The position numbers and the translations under genes are program-made. Shown here piece by piece: positions 54,902 to 63,636 of a DNA stretch of 64,000 nucleotides. Source of the stretch: Halorarum halophilum. Lineage in GTDB: Archaea; Halobacteriota; Halobacteria; Halobacteriales; Haloferacaceae. The notes under the pieces were generated by a model. The model was not told the origin of the DNA. It saw only the letters and a list, made by a program, of their open reading frames with translations, and did no database searches. Every line of letters begins with the position of its first letter. Positions within the stretch are counted from its first letter, which is position 1. The stretch is from the NCBI RefSeq assembly GCF_013401515.1, contig NZ_CP058529.1, forward strand, positions 434,001-498,000. The letters run 5' to 3'.

Positions 54902-54910
54902 GGATTTAAG
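54902..54910 (+). promoter_or_regulatory. TATA-like promoter of the tad-like operon
   Basis: GGATTTAAG around 54902-54910 lies about 36 nt before ATG 54942 and 45 nt after a G/C-rich stretch; it is the best promoter candidate for the operon. Confidence 0.45.
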
Positions 54911-54941
54911 TACGGGTGCGTCGAACCACCGACGAAACGTC

Positions 54942-56684
54942 ATGTCCGGGGATCTGGTGGGAGCGGCGGGGTCTGAGGAGGGGCGACTGGGGGCGCTCCG
55001 CCGCCGGATCGCCCGTACGGTGGAACTCCTCCGCGGGGTGGACATCGAGCCCCGGCCGTTCCGCCCCGGCGAGGACGGCCCGCTCGCGTCGTTCAGCGTT
55101 CCGCAGGGTCACGAGGAGGTGGCTCGGTACTGGGTCAACGCCCCGTACGCGTACGTCGTCGTCAGCTACGACCCCGACGCGAGCGAGCACCAGTACCACG
55201 CAGTCGAACCGGAACTCGACGACTTCCAGGAACGGCTCCTGCGGCGCGTCGTGGACGACATCCGCGACCCGCTGCTGTACCGGTCGGACGCCGGGCAGGC
55301 CGACGTGGAGACGCTCCGGGAGGAACTGGAGTCGCTCCTCGAGCAGTACGGCGTCGATTCGGACATGGAGACGTTCTACACGCTGCTGTACTACATCAAG
55401 CGCGACTTCAGGGGGTACGGCAAGGTCGACCCGCTCTTGAATGACCGCCACATCGAGGACGTCTCGTGTGACGGATACGACCTCCCCATCTTCGTCTACC
55501 ACGACGAGTACACCGACATCCAGACGAACGTCGTGTTCGCCAGGGAGGAACTGGACAACTACGTCATCCGCCTCGCCCAGCAGTCGGGCCGACACATCTC
55601 GGTCGGCGACCCCATCGTCGAGACGACGCTGCCGGACGGCTCCCGCGCCGAACTCGCCCTCGGCGAGGAGGTGACCCCGCGCGGGTCGGCGTTCACCATC
55701 CGCCAGTACGCCGACGAGCCGTTCACGCCGATCGACCTGATCGAGTACGGGACGTTCAGCGTCGAGCAGATGGCGTACTTCTGGCTCTGCATCGAGCACA
55801 ACAAGAGCCTCATCTTCGCGGGCGGCACGGCCTCGGGCAAGACGACGTCGATGAACGCCGTGTCGATGTTCATCCCGCCGCGCTCGAAGGTGCTCACCAT
55901 CGAGGACACCCGGGAGCTGTCGCTGTACCACGACAACTGGCTCTCGTCGGTGACGAGGGAGCGCCTCCATAAAGGGACCGACATCGACATGTACGACCTC
56001 CTGCGCTCCGCGCTCCGGCATCGGCCGGAGTACATCATCGTCGGCGAGGTGCGCGGGGCCGAGGCGGTCACCCTGTTCCAGGCGATGAACACGGGTCACA
56101 CGACGTTCTCCACGATGCACGCGGACTCCATCGAGACGGTCATCAACCGACTGGAGAACGAGCCGATCAACGTCCCGCGAGCGATGGTCCAGAGCCTCGA
56201 CATGCTCTCGATCCAGACGCTCACCCGCTTCAGCGACGAGCGGGTCCGTCGGGCCCGGACGATTGGCGAGATCGGCGGCATCGACCAGCGGACGGGCGAA
56301 CTCGACTACTCCTCCGCGTTCTCGTGGGACCCCGAGACCGACTCGTTCCGGAAGAACGAGTCCGACCTGCTCGCGGAGATCCAGGACGAACGGGGCTGGT
56401 CGCGCGCGGAACTGCTCCGCGAACTCCGGAACCGTGAGACGTTCCTCGAACACCTCCGCGAGCGGGGAATCACCGACTACCGGCGGTTCACGGCGCTGGT
56501 GAACGAGTACTACTCGAACCCCGGTCGGGTCATGGAGCGCATCGAGGACGAGGGGTACGGGACGGCGACGGACGATGCCGAGTCGGAGGACTCCGGCGAG
56601 TCCGGTGATCCCGCCGACGACCTCGTGGCACCGTCCGACGGCTCCGACTCCCTCGCGGACGACGCGGGTGCGGGCGGTCCGTAA
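54942..56684 (+). CDS. type IV pilus/secretion ATPase (TadA/PilB-like)
   Basis: 580 residues from ATG 54942. A secretion ATPase with Walker A GGTASGKTT (residues 294-302), Asp box and Walker B region VLTIEDTRELSLYHDNW, His box GHTTFSTMHADS and a preceding N-terminal domain with VEPELDDFQERLLRRVVDDIRDP. These drive assembly or retraction of type IV-pilus-like filaments or related secretion from the cytoplasmic face. It is followed 3 nt later by the TadC-like gene; no pilin gene is adjacent. It could be an adhesion-pilus ATPase (PilB-type) or an archaeal Tad-like system. Confidence 0.87.
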   Translation: MSGDLVGAAGSEEGRLGALRRRIARTVELLRGVDIEPRPFRPGEDGPLASFSVPQGHEEVARYWVNAPYAYVVVSYDPDASEHQYHAVEPELDDFQERLLRRVVDDIRDPLLYRSDAGQADVETLREELESLLEQYGVDSDMETFYTLLYYIKRDFRGYGKVDPLLNDRHIEDVSCDGYDLPIFVYHDEYTDIQTNVVFAREELDNYVIRLAQQSGRHISVGDPIVETTLPDGSRAELALGEEVTPRGSAFTIRQYADEPFTPIDLIEYGTFSVEQMAYFWLCIEHNKSLIFAGGTASGKTTSMNAVSMFIPPRSKVLTIEDTRELSLYHDNWLSSVTRERLHKGTDIDMYDLLRSALRHRPEYIIVGEVRGAEAVTLFQAMNTGHTTFSTMHADSIETVINRLENEPINVPRAMVQSLDMLSIQTLTRFSDERVRRARTIGEIGGIDQRTGELDYSSAFSWDPETDSFRKNESDLLAEIQDERGWSRAELLRELRNRETFLEHLRERGITDYRRFTALVNEYYSNPGRVMERIEDEGYGTATDDAESEDSGESGDPADDLVAPSDGSDSLADDAGAGGP

Positions 56685-56687
56685 CCG

Positions 56688-58802
56688 ATGCTCGGGTTCG
56701 CCGTCGTCCCGCTCCTGCTCGTCGCCGTCCTGCTCGCGCCCATCGTGCTCGCCTCGTTCCATCCGCGGGTCGACCTCGCCGTGACGCGGACGGCGCTGGG
56801 ATTCTTCGGGGAGTACGTCGCCGCCGAGAGCCCGCGGAAGCGCGACCAGCAGGAGCGCATCCGATCGGCCCACGCGGGCGTCACCCACCGGGTGTACGCG
56901 TCGAGGACGCTCCTCTACGCCGGGATCGCCGGGGTTGCCGGGAGCATCCTCGGTGTCTACGGCATGGGGATCCTGCTCGCGCTTCTCAGCATCAGCGGGG
57001 AGGAACTACGGGCGGCGCTCCCGTCGGCCCTCTCGTTCCTGGCGGACCTCACCAGGGCCGGGGAACTCGGCGTCGGCGACCTGTTCCCGCTGTTGCTGAT
57101 CTCCTCGGCCACCGTCGGCGCCGGGTCGGCGCTGGTCGTCTACGTACTCCGGTGGGAACTGCTCGACCAGCAGGCGAACGCCCGGGCGAGCCACGTCGAG
57201 GCGACGCTCCCCCGGACAGTCGCGTTCGTCTACGCGCTCTCGCGGTCGGGGATGTCCTTCCCGCGGGTGCTGGACACCCTCGCCGAGAACGAGGAGGTGT
57301 ACGGCGAGGCGGCGAGGGAACTCGGCGTGGCCGTCCGCGACATGAACACGTTCGGGACGGACGTCCTCACGGCGATGGAACGGATGGCCGAACGGACACC
57401 CTCCGAGAACATGAGCGAGTTCGGCGAGAACCTCGCGTCCGTCCTCGGGAGCGGCCAGAGCCTCTCGGCGTACCTGAAGACGCAGTACAACCGGTACCAG
57501 GAGGAGGCCGAGGCCCAGCAGGAGCAGTACCTCGAACTGCTCGCGACGTTCGCCGAGGCGTACGTGACCGTGCTCGTCGCCGGGCCGCTGTTCTTCGTCA
57601 CCATCCTCGTCGTCATCGGCCTCGTCCTCCAGGACACGACGCGCCTGCTCCAGGTCGTCGTCTACGTCGGCCTCCCGCTCGCCAGCGCGGCGTTCGTCGT
57701 CTACGTCGACTCCATCACCCGGACCGCCGAAAGCGTCCAGCGGGGCGAGGAGACGCTCGACCCGCGCCGTCTCCGCGCCGCGAACGTCAACGGCGGAACC
57801 GGAGGGTCGGCCGGGCGGACGGACGGCGGCATCGCCGGCACGGACGACCGCTGGTTCGACAGTCGGGAACGGCTCGACGCCTACGAGCGGGTAGAGCGCG
57901 TTCTCAACCTGCTGAAACGGCCGGGCGATGCCCTGCTCGCCCGGCCGGAGGTGACGCTGCTCGCCACGGTGCCAGTCGGCCTTTGGTGGATCTGGATGCG
58001 CGCCGGGGCCCTCCCGCTCGCCCCGATGCCCGCTCTGCGGACGTTCGACTCGCCGGTCGTCGAGGCGACGTTGCTCGCCCTCGTCGGGTACGGGATCGTG
58101 TACGAACTCGGCAAGCGTCGGACGAGGGCCATCGAGCGGGCCGTGCCGGACTTCCTCGACCGGATGGCGAGCATCAACGAGGCGGGAATGACGGTCGTCG
58201 AGAGCATCCGTCGGCTCACGCGCTCCGACCTGGACAGGCTGACGCCCGAGATACGGCGGACCTGGAATGACATCGAGTGGGGGGCGGACGCCGCGACGGC
58301 GCTGAAACGGATGGACGACCGCGTCGATTCTCCCATGGTCTCGCGGGCGGTCGCGCTCGTCACGAACGCCATCTCGGCCAGCGGCGAGGTGTCGCCCGTC
58401 CTCGAGATCGCCGCGGACGAGACGCGGGCGACCCAGCGACTCCGGCGGGAACGGCGACAGGTGATGCTCACCTACCTCGTGGTCATCTACGTCTCGTTCG
58501 CCGTGTTCCTCGGTATCGTGGCGGCGCTGTCCGTGTCGTTCGTCCCGGCCATCGAGAACGCTGGGATCTCCGGGGCCCCGGGCGACGTCCCGGGCGGCGC
58601 GTCGTTGGGCGTGTTCGGCAGCCTCGGCGACGTCTCGACGGCGGGGTACGTCCTCCTGTTCTACCACGCCGCGGCGATCCAGGGGGTCTGCTCGGGGGTC
58701 ATCGCCGGCCAGCTCGGCGAGGGTCGCGTCTCCGACGGCGTGAAACACGCGAGCGTGATGCTTTTGCTGGCGTACGTCGCCTTCGCGTTCATCGGCACAT
58801 GA
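56688..58802 (+). CDS. type II/IV secretion membrane platform protein (TadC/PilC-like)
   Basis: 704 residues from ATG 56688. Two T2SSF-type halves, each with paired membrane segments and the conserved pattern (RASHVEATLPRTVAFVYALSRSGMSFPRVLDTLAEN and ERAVPDFLDRMASINEAGMTVVESIRRLTRSDLDRL), separated by a polar loop near residue 370-410. It forms the inner-membrane platform that the ATPase works on. Its stop overlaps the start of the methyltransferase gene by 4 nt. Confidence 0.85.
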   Translation: MLGFAVVPLLLVAVLLAPIVLASFHPRVDLAVTRTALGFFGEYVAAESPRKRDQQERIRSAHAGVTHRVYASRTLLYAGIAGVAGSILGVYGMGILLALLSISGEELRAALPSALSFLADLTRAGELGVGDLFPLLLISSATVGAGSALVVYVLRWELLDQQANARASHVEATLPRTVAFVYALSRSGMSFPRVLDTLAENEEVYGEAARELGVAVRDMNTFGTDVLTAMERMAERTPSENMSEFGENLASVLGSGQSLSAYLKTQYNRYQEEAEAQQEQYLELLATFAEAYVTVLVAGPLFFVTILVVIGLVLQDTTRLLQVVVYVGLPLASAAFVVYVDSITRTAESVQRGEETLDPRRLRAANVNGGTGGSAGRTDGGIAGTDDRWFDSRERLDAYERVERVLNLLKRPGDALLARPEVTLLATVPVGLWWIWMRAGALPLAPMPALRTFDSPVVEATLLALVGYGIVYELGKRRTRAIERAVPDFLDRMASINEAGMTVVESIRRLTRSDLDRLTPEIRRTWNDIEWGADAATALKRMDDRVDSPMVSRAVALVTNAISASGEVSPVLEIAADETRATQRLRRERRQVMLTYLVVIYVSFAVFLGIVAALSVSFVPAIENAGISGAPGDVPGGASLGVFGSLGDVSTAGYVLLFYHAAAIQGVCSGVIAGQLGEGRVSDGVKHASVMLLLAYVAFAFIGT

Positions 58803-59551
58803 ACGACGGCGACGATCCGAACGGGGACGGCCGGGGTGGAGATGATCCAGTCGGGGACGGCTCAGACGAGGATGGCCCGGCCGGAAACGTGGACGGAGAC
58901 GGGGACGAACCGACGAGTACCGCCCGGACCGTCGGCGAGACGTACGACCGGATCGCCTCCCACTTCGCCCGAACGAGGGAGTACCCCTGGCCGGAGGTGG
59001 AGTCGTTCCTCGACGGGCGGTCGGGTGGACTCGGACTCGATCTCGGCTGCGGGAACGGTCGGCACGCGAAACCCCTCGCGGCCAGGATGGAGGATGTCGT
59101 CGGCGTCGACGTGAGCCGGAACCTCCTCCGCGAGGCGACCGACCGGGCAAGGGAACGCGGGTACGGGGACTCGTTCGCGGCGGTCCTCGGCGACGCCGCC
59201 GCGCTCCCCCTCCGACGCGATATCGTCGACGTGGCCGTCTACGTCGCCGCGCTCCACCACCTGCGTCCGCGCGAGCGGCGCGTCGCCTCGCTCTCCGAAC
59301 TCGCGCGCGTCCTGACCCCGGACGGCCGGGCGCTCGTGAGCGCGTGGTGTACCAGGAGCGACCGGTTCGATCGGACGGAGGGGTTCGACACGGAGGTGGA
59401 CTGGACCCTTCCCGGGGGACGGACCGTCCCCCGGTTCTACCACATCTACGACCCGGAGGAGTTCCGCGCGGACCTCGACGCGAGCGCCCTCCGGACCGTC
59501 GAGGTGTTCGTCTCCAGCGGCAACTGCTACGCGGTGGTCGCCGCGGAGTGA
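58799..59551 (+). CDS. class I methyltransferase of the Trm9/ALKBH8 type
   Basis: 250 residues from ATG 58799, overlapping the TadC-like stop. A 45-residue Asp/Gly-rich N-terminal extension comes first. Then YDRIASHFARTREYPWPEVESFL (about 49-71) matches the Trm9 signature, and the SAM-binding site LDLGCGNG is at residues 80-87. Trm9-type enzymes methylate the carboxymethyl group of wobble uridine in tRNA; in archaea the substrate is not settled. Its place in a tad-like operon is unexpected and may be only chance cotranscription. Confidence 0.75.
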   Translation: MNDGDDPNGDGRGGDDPVGDGSDEDGPAGNVDGDGDEPTSTARTVGETYDRIASHFARTREYPWPEVESFLDGRSGGLGLDLGCGNGRHAKPLAARMEDVVGVDVSRNLLREATDRARERGYGDSFAAVLGDAAALPLRRDIVDVAVYVAALHHLRPRERRVASLSELARVLTPDGRALVSAWCTRSDRFDRTEGFDTEVDWTLPGGRTVPRFYHIYDPEEFRADLDASALRTVEVFVSSGNCYAVVAAE

Positions 59552-59586
59552 GGCGTTCGCTCGTCCTCGACGCACATCCGGAGGCG

Positions 59587-59595
59587 ACTTTAACC
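59587..59595 (+). promoter_or_regulatory. TATA-like element of the thioredoxin-reductase-like gene
   Basis: ACTTTAACC, centred about 27 nt before ATG 59618, giving a leaderless transcript. Confidence 0.45.
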
Positions 59596-59617
59596 GTTCA
59601 CGGTCGTACGTCCGCAC

Positions 59618-60739
59618 ATGAGCCAGGAGTTCGACTACGACGTAGTCGTCGTTGGCGGCGGACCCGCTGGACTGTCCGCTGCGCTGTACACGGTCAGGCT
59701 GGGGCTCGAGACGGCCGTCTTCGACCGCGGTGGCGGCCGGGCCGCGATGATGCAGGATACGCACAACGTCATCGGTGTCACCGAGGAGACGAGCGGCGCT
59801 GAGTTCCTGCGCACCGCGCGCGAGCAGGTCGAGTCGTACGGCGGCGACCACCAGCAGGCGCTCGTCGAGGAGGTAACGTCCCTGGCCGACGATGCTGGCG
59901 AAGGGGACGCCGCCGACGACGGTGCCGGGGAGCGGGACAGTGACGCCGACCTCGGCTTCCGCGTCGTCGCAGGTGGGGAAGAGTACGACGCCCGCCGGGT
60001 CGTGCTCGCGACAGGGTTCACCGACGAGCGCCCCGACCCGCCCCTCCCGCGGACCGGTCGCGGACTCCACTACTGTCTCCACTGCGACGCGTACATGTTC
60101 GTCGACGAGCCGGTGTACGTGATGGGGACCGGCGACTCGGCGGCGTACGTCGCCATGATCATGCTCAACTTCACCGGCGAGGTCGACGTGCTCACCCGCG
60201 GCGCGGAACCGGAGTGGAGCGAGGACACGGCGACGATGCTGGAGAACCACCCGGTCGACGTGATCCGCGAGGAGATCGCCGGGATGAACAGGGACGGGAA
60301 CGGCTGGCTGGAGTCGTTCGAGTTCGAGGACGGGACGACCCGAGAGTACCGCGGCGGGTTCCCCATGTACGGGTCAGACTACCACGCCGAACTCGCCGAC
60401 GCGCTGGGGCTGGAGCGCAACGACGACGGGACGGTCGCGGTGGACGACCACGGGCGGACGAGCCGCGACGGCGTCTACGCCGTCGGCGACCTCACGCCGG
60501 GACACAATCAGATTCCCGTCGCGATGGGCGAGGGGGCGAACGCCGGCATCGCCGTCCACATGGACCTCCGTCCGTTCCCCCGGTCGACCGGGGGGATCGA
60601 GGAACTCGGCCCGGTGAGCGAGTCGGACGTGCCCGCCATCTCCCCCGAGTTGCTGGCCACGGCAGTCACCCACGAGGGTCACGCCGCTGGACCGCGCGAG
60701 GGCGTCGAACCTGAGGAGGAAGCGGCCGCGGACGACTGA
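59618..60739 (+). CDS. thioredoxin-reductase-like FAD/NAD(P)-dependent oxidoreductase
   Basis: 373 residues from ATG 59618. The FAD site is VVVVGGGPAGLSAAL (residues 9-23), the redox pair is CLHC (Cys153, Cys156) in HYCLHCDAYM, and the second dinucleotide site is VYVMGTGDSAAYVAM. An acidic insertion of about 20 residues (91-111) sits before the first strand of the next domain and is not seen in usual thioredoxin reductases. The C-terminal FAD motif is DGVYAVGDLTPGHNQIPVAMGEGANAGIA. It reduces a dithiol partner or another acceptor; partner unknown. Its 373 residues exceed the usual about 320. Confidence 0.82.
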   Translation: MSQEFDYDVVVVGGGPAGLSAALYTVRLGLETAVFDRGGGRAAMMQDTHNVIGVTEETSGAEFLRTAREQVESYGGDHQQALVEEVTSLADDAGEGDAADDGAGERDSDADLGFRVVAGGEEYDARRVVLATGFTDERPDPPLPRTGRGLHYCLHCDAYMFVDEPVYVMGTGDSAAYVAMIMLNFTGEVDVLTRGAEPEWSEDTATMLENHPVDVIREEIAGMNRDGNGWLESFEFEDGTTREYRGGFPMYGSDYHAELADALGLERNDDGTVAVDDHGRTSRDGVYAVGDLTPGHNQIPVAMGEGANAGIAVHMDLRPFPRSTGGIEELGPVSESDVPAISPELLATAVTHEGHAAGPREGVEPEEEAAADD

Positions 60740-60793
60740 TCGCAAAGGGTAACGCCCTTATCCCTGCTGCGGATACTACAGCATGACTCGCGA

Positions 60794-60804
60794 GCGCCGG
60801 TGGT
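60794..60804 (+). repeat. partial copy of the tRNA-Gly 5' end
   Basis: GCGCCGGTGGT, identical to the first 11 bases of the tRNA (60859-60869), occurs 65 bases upstream and is followed by a hairpin (60807-60825). Confidence 0.6.
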
Positions 60805-60806
60805 GA

Positions 60807-60825
60807 GCGAATCCTTCGGATTCGC
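60807..60825 (+). repeat. perfect inverted repeat upstream of the tRNA
   Basis: GCGAATCC (60807-60814) pairs with GGATTCGC (60818-60825) around a 3-base loop TTC. It sits between the 5' tRNA fragment and the tRNA gene. Confidence 0.6.
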
Positions 60826-60858
60826 GACGTACGGCGCGCGAGGAACGAAGCGACGAGC

Positions 60859-60930
60859 GCGCCGGTGGTCTAGCTGGTATGACTTTGGCCTTCCAAGCCA
60901 ACGACCCGGGTTCAAATCCCGGCCGGCGCA
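60859..60930 (+). tRNA. tRNA-Gly(TCC)
   Basis: The acceptor stem GCGCCGG (60859-60865) pairs with CCGGCGC (60923-60929), followed by discriminator A. The anticodon arm is TTGGC-CTTCCAA-GCCAA with anticodon TCC at 60892-60894. The T arm is CCGGG-TTCAAAT-CCCGG. No CCA is encoded and no intron is seen. Parts of this gene are repeated on both sides. Confidence 0.9.
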
Positions 60931-61006
60931 TATTCTGCCGAACGTAGTGAAGCGAAATCGCTACGCCGGCGATTCGAATCAGGGAGCGAGAGGTGCGAGC
61001 GACCGA

Positions 61007-61029
61007 GGTTCAAATCCCGGCCGGCGCAT
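61007..61029 (+). repeat. direct repeat of the tRNA-Gly 3' end (att-like)
   Basis: A 23-base segment starting GGTTCAAATCCCGG and ending CGGCGCAT is identical to 60909-60931, which is the 3' end of the tRNA gene plus one flanking base. The two copies are 98 bases apart. tRNA 3' ends are common sites for archaeal integrases, so this could be an attachment-site scar. Confidence 0.65.
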
Positions 61030-61151
61030 TCTTCGAGGGACGGACGTGACGACAGAACGCGCCTCCGACGGGACTCGATCGGGGAGTCAGGGCGTCGAGC
61101 GGTGCGAATTGCGGGCGACGTGAGCAATCCCGAGGCAGGGAGACGACTCGG

Positions 61152-62453
61152 TCAGTCGTCGCCCGTCGGAGCCGTCGTTCCCGTCCCCCCAGCACGCGCG
61201 GCGAAGTGAGACTGGACGACGAACGCCGCCGTCGCGAAGGCGATGAAGCCGGCCGCGAGCAGGAACCCCGCCTCGGTCGAGACGAAGTCCATCACGGTGC
61301 CGACGAGGACCGGGCCGACGACCTGACCGACCTTCCAGGAGATGGAGCGCAGCGACATCGCGCTCGCCACCGAGTCGTACTGTTCGCCCTCCTCGACGAA
61401 CAGCGACATGCTGGCCGGCAAGCGGATGGAGTCCGCGATGCCGAGGATCGAGTAGGCGCCGAACAGGGCGAAGAACGCGCCGCCGAGCACCTGGGTGTCG
61501 CCGAGGTAGGAGATGGACACCGGGTCGAGCGTCCCCTCGAAGTACGCCGCGAGCGGGATGGCCGCCGTCCCGAGCCCGTAGGTGAGCGCCCCCACGGCGA
61601 CGAAGAGGTGCTTTCTGCCCAGCCGGTCGGTGAGGTCCCCGACGAACCCCTGCGTCAGCGCCTTCGTCGCCTTTCCGCCGGCCATGATCCAGCCGATGGC
61701 GAACGCGGAGATGCCGAACTCCGTCCGGGCGTAGATGGGGAGGAAGATGATGACAGCCATCTTGCCGACGCTGAAAGTGAAGCGGAACGTGACCAGCGCG
61801 CGGAGCATCCGGAGGCCGACGAGCGAGCGGAATGTCTCGATCCCGCCCGCCTCCTCCGGGTCCTTCCGTCCGCCCGGGTTGTCGCGGAGGAAGGCGTACA
61901 CGAGTCCGAACGTCGCCAGCGTGATGAGCGTGAGGACCGCGTACGTCTCGGTGAACCCGTACGCGTAGAGGAGGTAGCCGCCGAGCAGGTCACCGGCCAG
62001 CGAGGAGATGGAGGCGAACTGGTTGTAGGAACCGAGCCAGCGCCCGCGCTGCCCGTCGGGGCTGATCTCCCCGATGATGGTCGCGCCGGTGATCCACAGG
62101 ATCGAGGCGCCGAGCCCCTGGACCATCCGGACGAGGATGACGTGGACGGGGCTCTGGACGAGCATGAAGCCCAGGAACACCGCGACGTTGATGAGAAAGC
62201 CCGCGAGGAGGTACCGCTTCGCGTTGCCGGTGTCGACCTTCCGGCCGAGCGGGAGCACGATGCAGAGCTGGACGAGCGCAAACGCGGTCCCGAACAGGCC
62301 CTCGACGAACCCCGTCGTCCCGAACGCCTCCGCGTACAGCGCGATGGCGATGAGGATCGTCGAGTACGCCTGGCTGCGTGCGAACGCCGTCCCCGCGAGC
62401 GCCGCGAACTCCCTGTCCCGGAGGAGCGCGACGGAGCTGCCGAATCGTGCCAC
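61152..62453 (-). CDS. major facilitator superfamily transporter
   Basis: 433 residues from GTG 62453. Twelve hydrophobic segments fit an MFS carrier; the loop between helices 2 and 3 has LGRKVDTGNAKRYLLAG, a variant of motif A, and DLTDRLGRKHLF recurs in the second half. Substrate cannot be told. It stands alone, with the tRNA region downstream. Confidence 0.85.
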   Translation of the reverse strand: MARFGSSVALLRDREFAALAGTAFARSQAYSTILIAIALYAEAFGTTGFVEGLFGTAFALVQLCIVLPLGRKVDTGNAKRYLLAGFLINVAVFLGFMLVQSPVHVILVRMVQGLGASILWITGATIIGEISPDGQRGRWLGSYNQFASISSLAGDLLGGYLLYAYGFTETYAVLTLITLATFGLVYAFLRDNPGGRKDPEEAGGIETFRSLVGLRMLRALVTFRFTFSVGKMAVIIFLPIYARTEFGISAFAIGWIMAGGKATKALTQGFVGDLTDRLGRKHLFVAVGALTYGLGTAAIPLAAYFEGTLDPVSISYLGDTQVLGGAFFALFGAYSILGIADSIRLPASMSLFVEEGEQYDSVASAMSLRSISWKVGQVVGPVLVGTVMDFVSTEAGFLLAAGFIAFATAAFVVQSHFAARAGGTGTTAPTGDD

Positions 62454-62530
62454 CTGTAGCTATCCTCTTTCGGTTCGAAACACCGCTCCCGCGTTCAAAA
62501 GCGTCTCGAAACCGGTAGCGCGGAGTGCCG

Positions 62531-63361
62531 CTACAGCTCGATCCGCTCGACGAGCTGGTCGTCGGCCTTCGTGTTGATGGCGACGATGCGGACGTGCTCG
62601 TCGATGAGCGAGTTGTGGAGCTTCGCCTTAAGGAGGTTGTCGACCTGGTAGACGCCCGCGGCGTTGACCATCTCGATGTCGACGAGCACCGGGACGTCCT
62701 CGTTCTCGACGGAGCCGGGGTTGAGTTCGACGTGCTTGATGGCCTGCGAGGAGAGGGTGTTGATGCCGCGCCCGCCCTTCTCGTAGGGCATGCGCGACCT
62801 GCCGCGCTCCATGTCGAGGCCGTCGGCGACGCGGATGACGCCCGCCTCGCGCGTGAGTGGGTCCTCCTCGGTGTGGTGACAGAGGATGGCGTGGAGCACC
62901 TCCCCCTTGACCCGGACCGTCTCGGACGTGTCGTAGAAGTCGGCGAGGAAGCGGTCGAGCACGTCGGCGGCGAGGGGGATGGAGTAGTAGGCGTGCTCGT
63001 CGCGGTGGACGACGTGCCCGATGTCGTGGAGGGTCGCGGCGAGCGCGACGATGACGGGCTCGTCGGCCTCGGCGAGCCCCTGCTGGGCCGCGCCGTTGAA
63101 CTCGACGCCGCCACGTTTGAGGAGGTCGTACAGCCGGAGGGCGTGGTTCCGGACGATCTCGATGTGCTTCGCGCCGTGATCGTTGTACCCCTTCCGGGTC
63201 ACGGCGTTCACGTTCTGCGCGCGAAGGTAGGTGTGGATTTCCGGGTCGTCGCGGAGCGCCTCCATGACCTCGTTCAGCTTCTCGTCGGGGTAGGCGTGGT
63301 CGGCGTCAGGGTCGTACCGTCTCCCGCCGGCGTCGGCCGTGGCCTGGCTATCGTCGCTCAT
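62531..63361 (-). CDS. HD-domain phosphohydrolase
   Basis: 276 residues from ATG 63361. The HD motif appears as ATLHDIGHVVHRDEHAYYS, with a His upstream in GYNDHGAKHIEIVRNHALRLYDLL and the downstream ligands near EVLHAILCHHTEEDP and RVADGLDMER. Metal-dependent phosphohydrolases of this type cleave nucleotides or phosphodiesters. A C-terminal domain (residues 190-276) looks like a mixed alpha/beta module. Substrate unknown. Candidate promoter GTTTTTGC at about 63385-63392. Confidence 0.83.
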   Translation of the reverse strand: MSDDSQATADAGGRRYDPDADHAYPDEKLNEVMEALRDDPEIHTYLRAQNVNAVTRKGYNDHGAKHIEIVRNHALRLYDLLKRGGVEFNGAAQQGLAEADEPVIVALAATLHDIGHVVHRDEHAYYSIPLAADVLDRFLADFYDTSETVRVKGEVLHAILCHHTEEDPLTREAGVIRVADGLDMERGRSRMPYEKGGRGINTLSSQAIKHVELNPGSVENEDVPVLVDIEMVNAAGVYQVDNLLKAKLHNSLIDEHVRIVAINTKADDQLVERIEL

Positions 63362-63603
63362 GTCCTCCCCGTGGAGGGCGTCGCGCAAAAACGCTCGCAC
63401 CTCGTCGTACTGTTCGGCCCCCGGTCGAGCGGCGGTGTCGGATCGAACGCGACGACGGGTCGGACGAACTTCCGGGGCGTGGCCGCTCGGTCGGACGCTA
63501 TCCGGGCGGTAAACCGCCACCTGGCCCGGACCCTGGGCCGCCGATTCCCCGCAGAATCGGGTGAACGAGACCCGAACCCGGGGACCTGGCCCGTCCAAAA
63601 AGC

Positions 63604-63610
63604 CTATAAT
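63604..63610 (+). promoter_or_regulatory. TATA-like element of tatA
   Basis: CTATAAT, about 30 nt before ATG 63637. Confidence 0.5.
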
Positions 63611-63636
63611 CGCCACCGGGTAAGGCCGAGGTAGAG

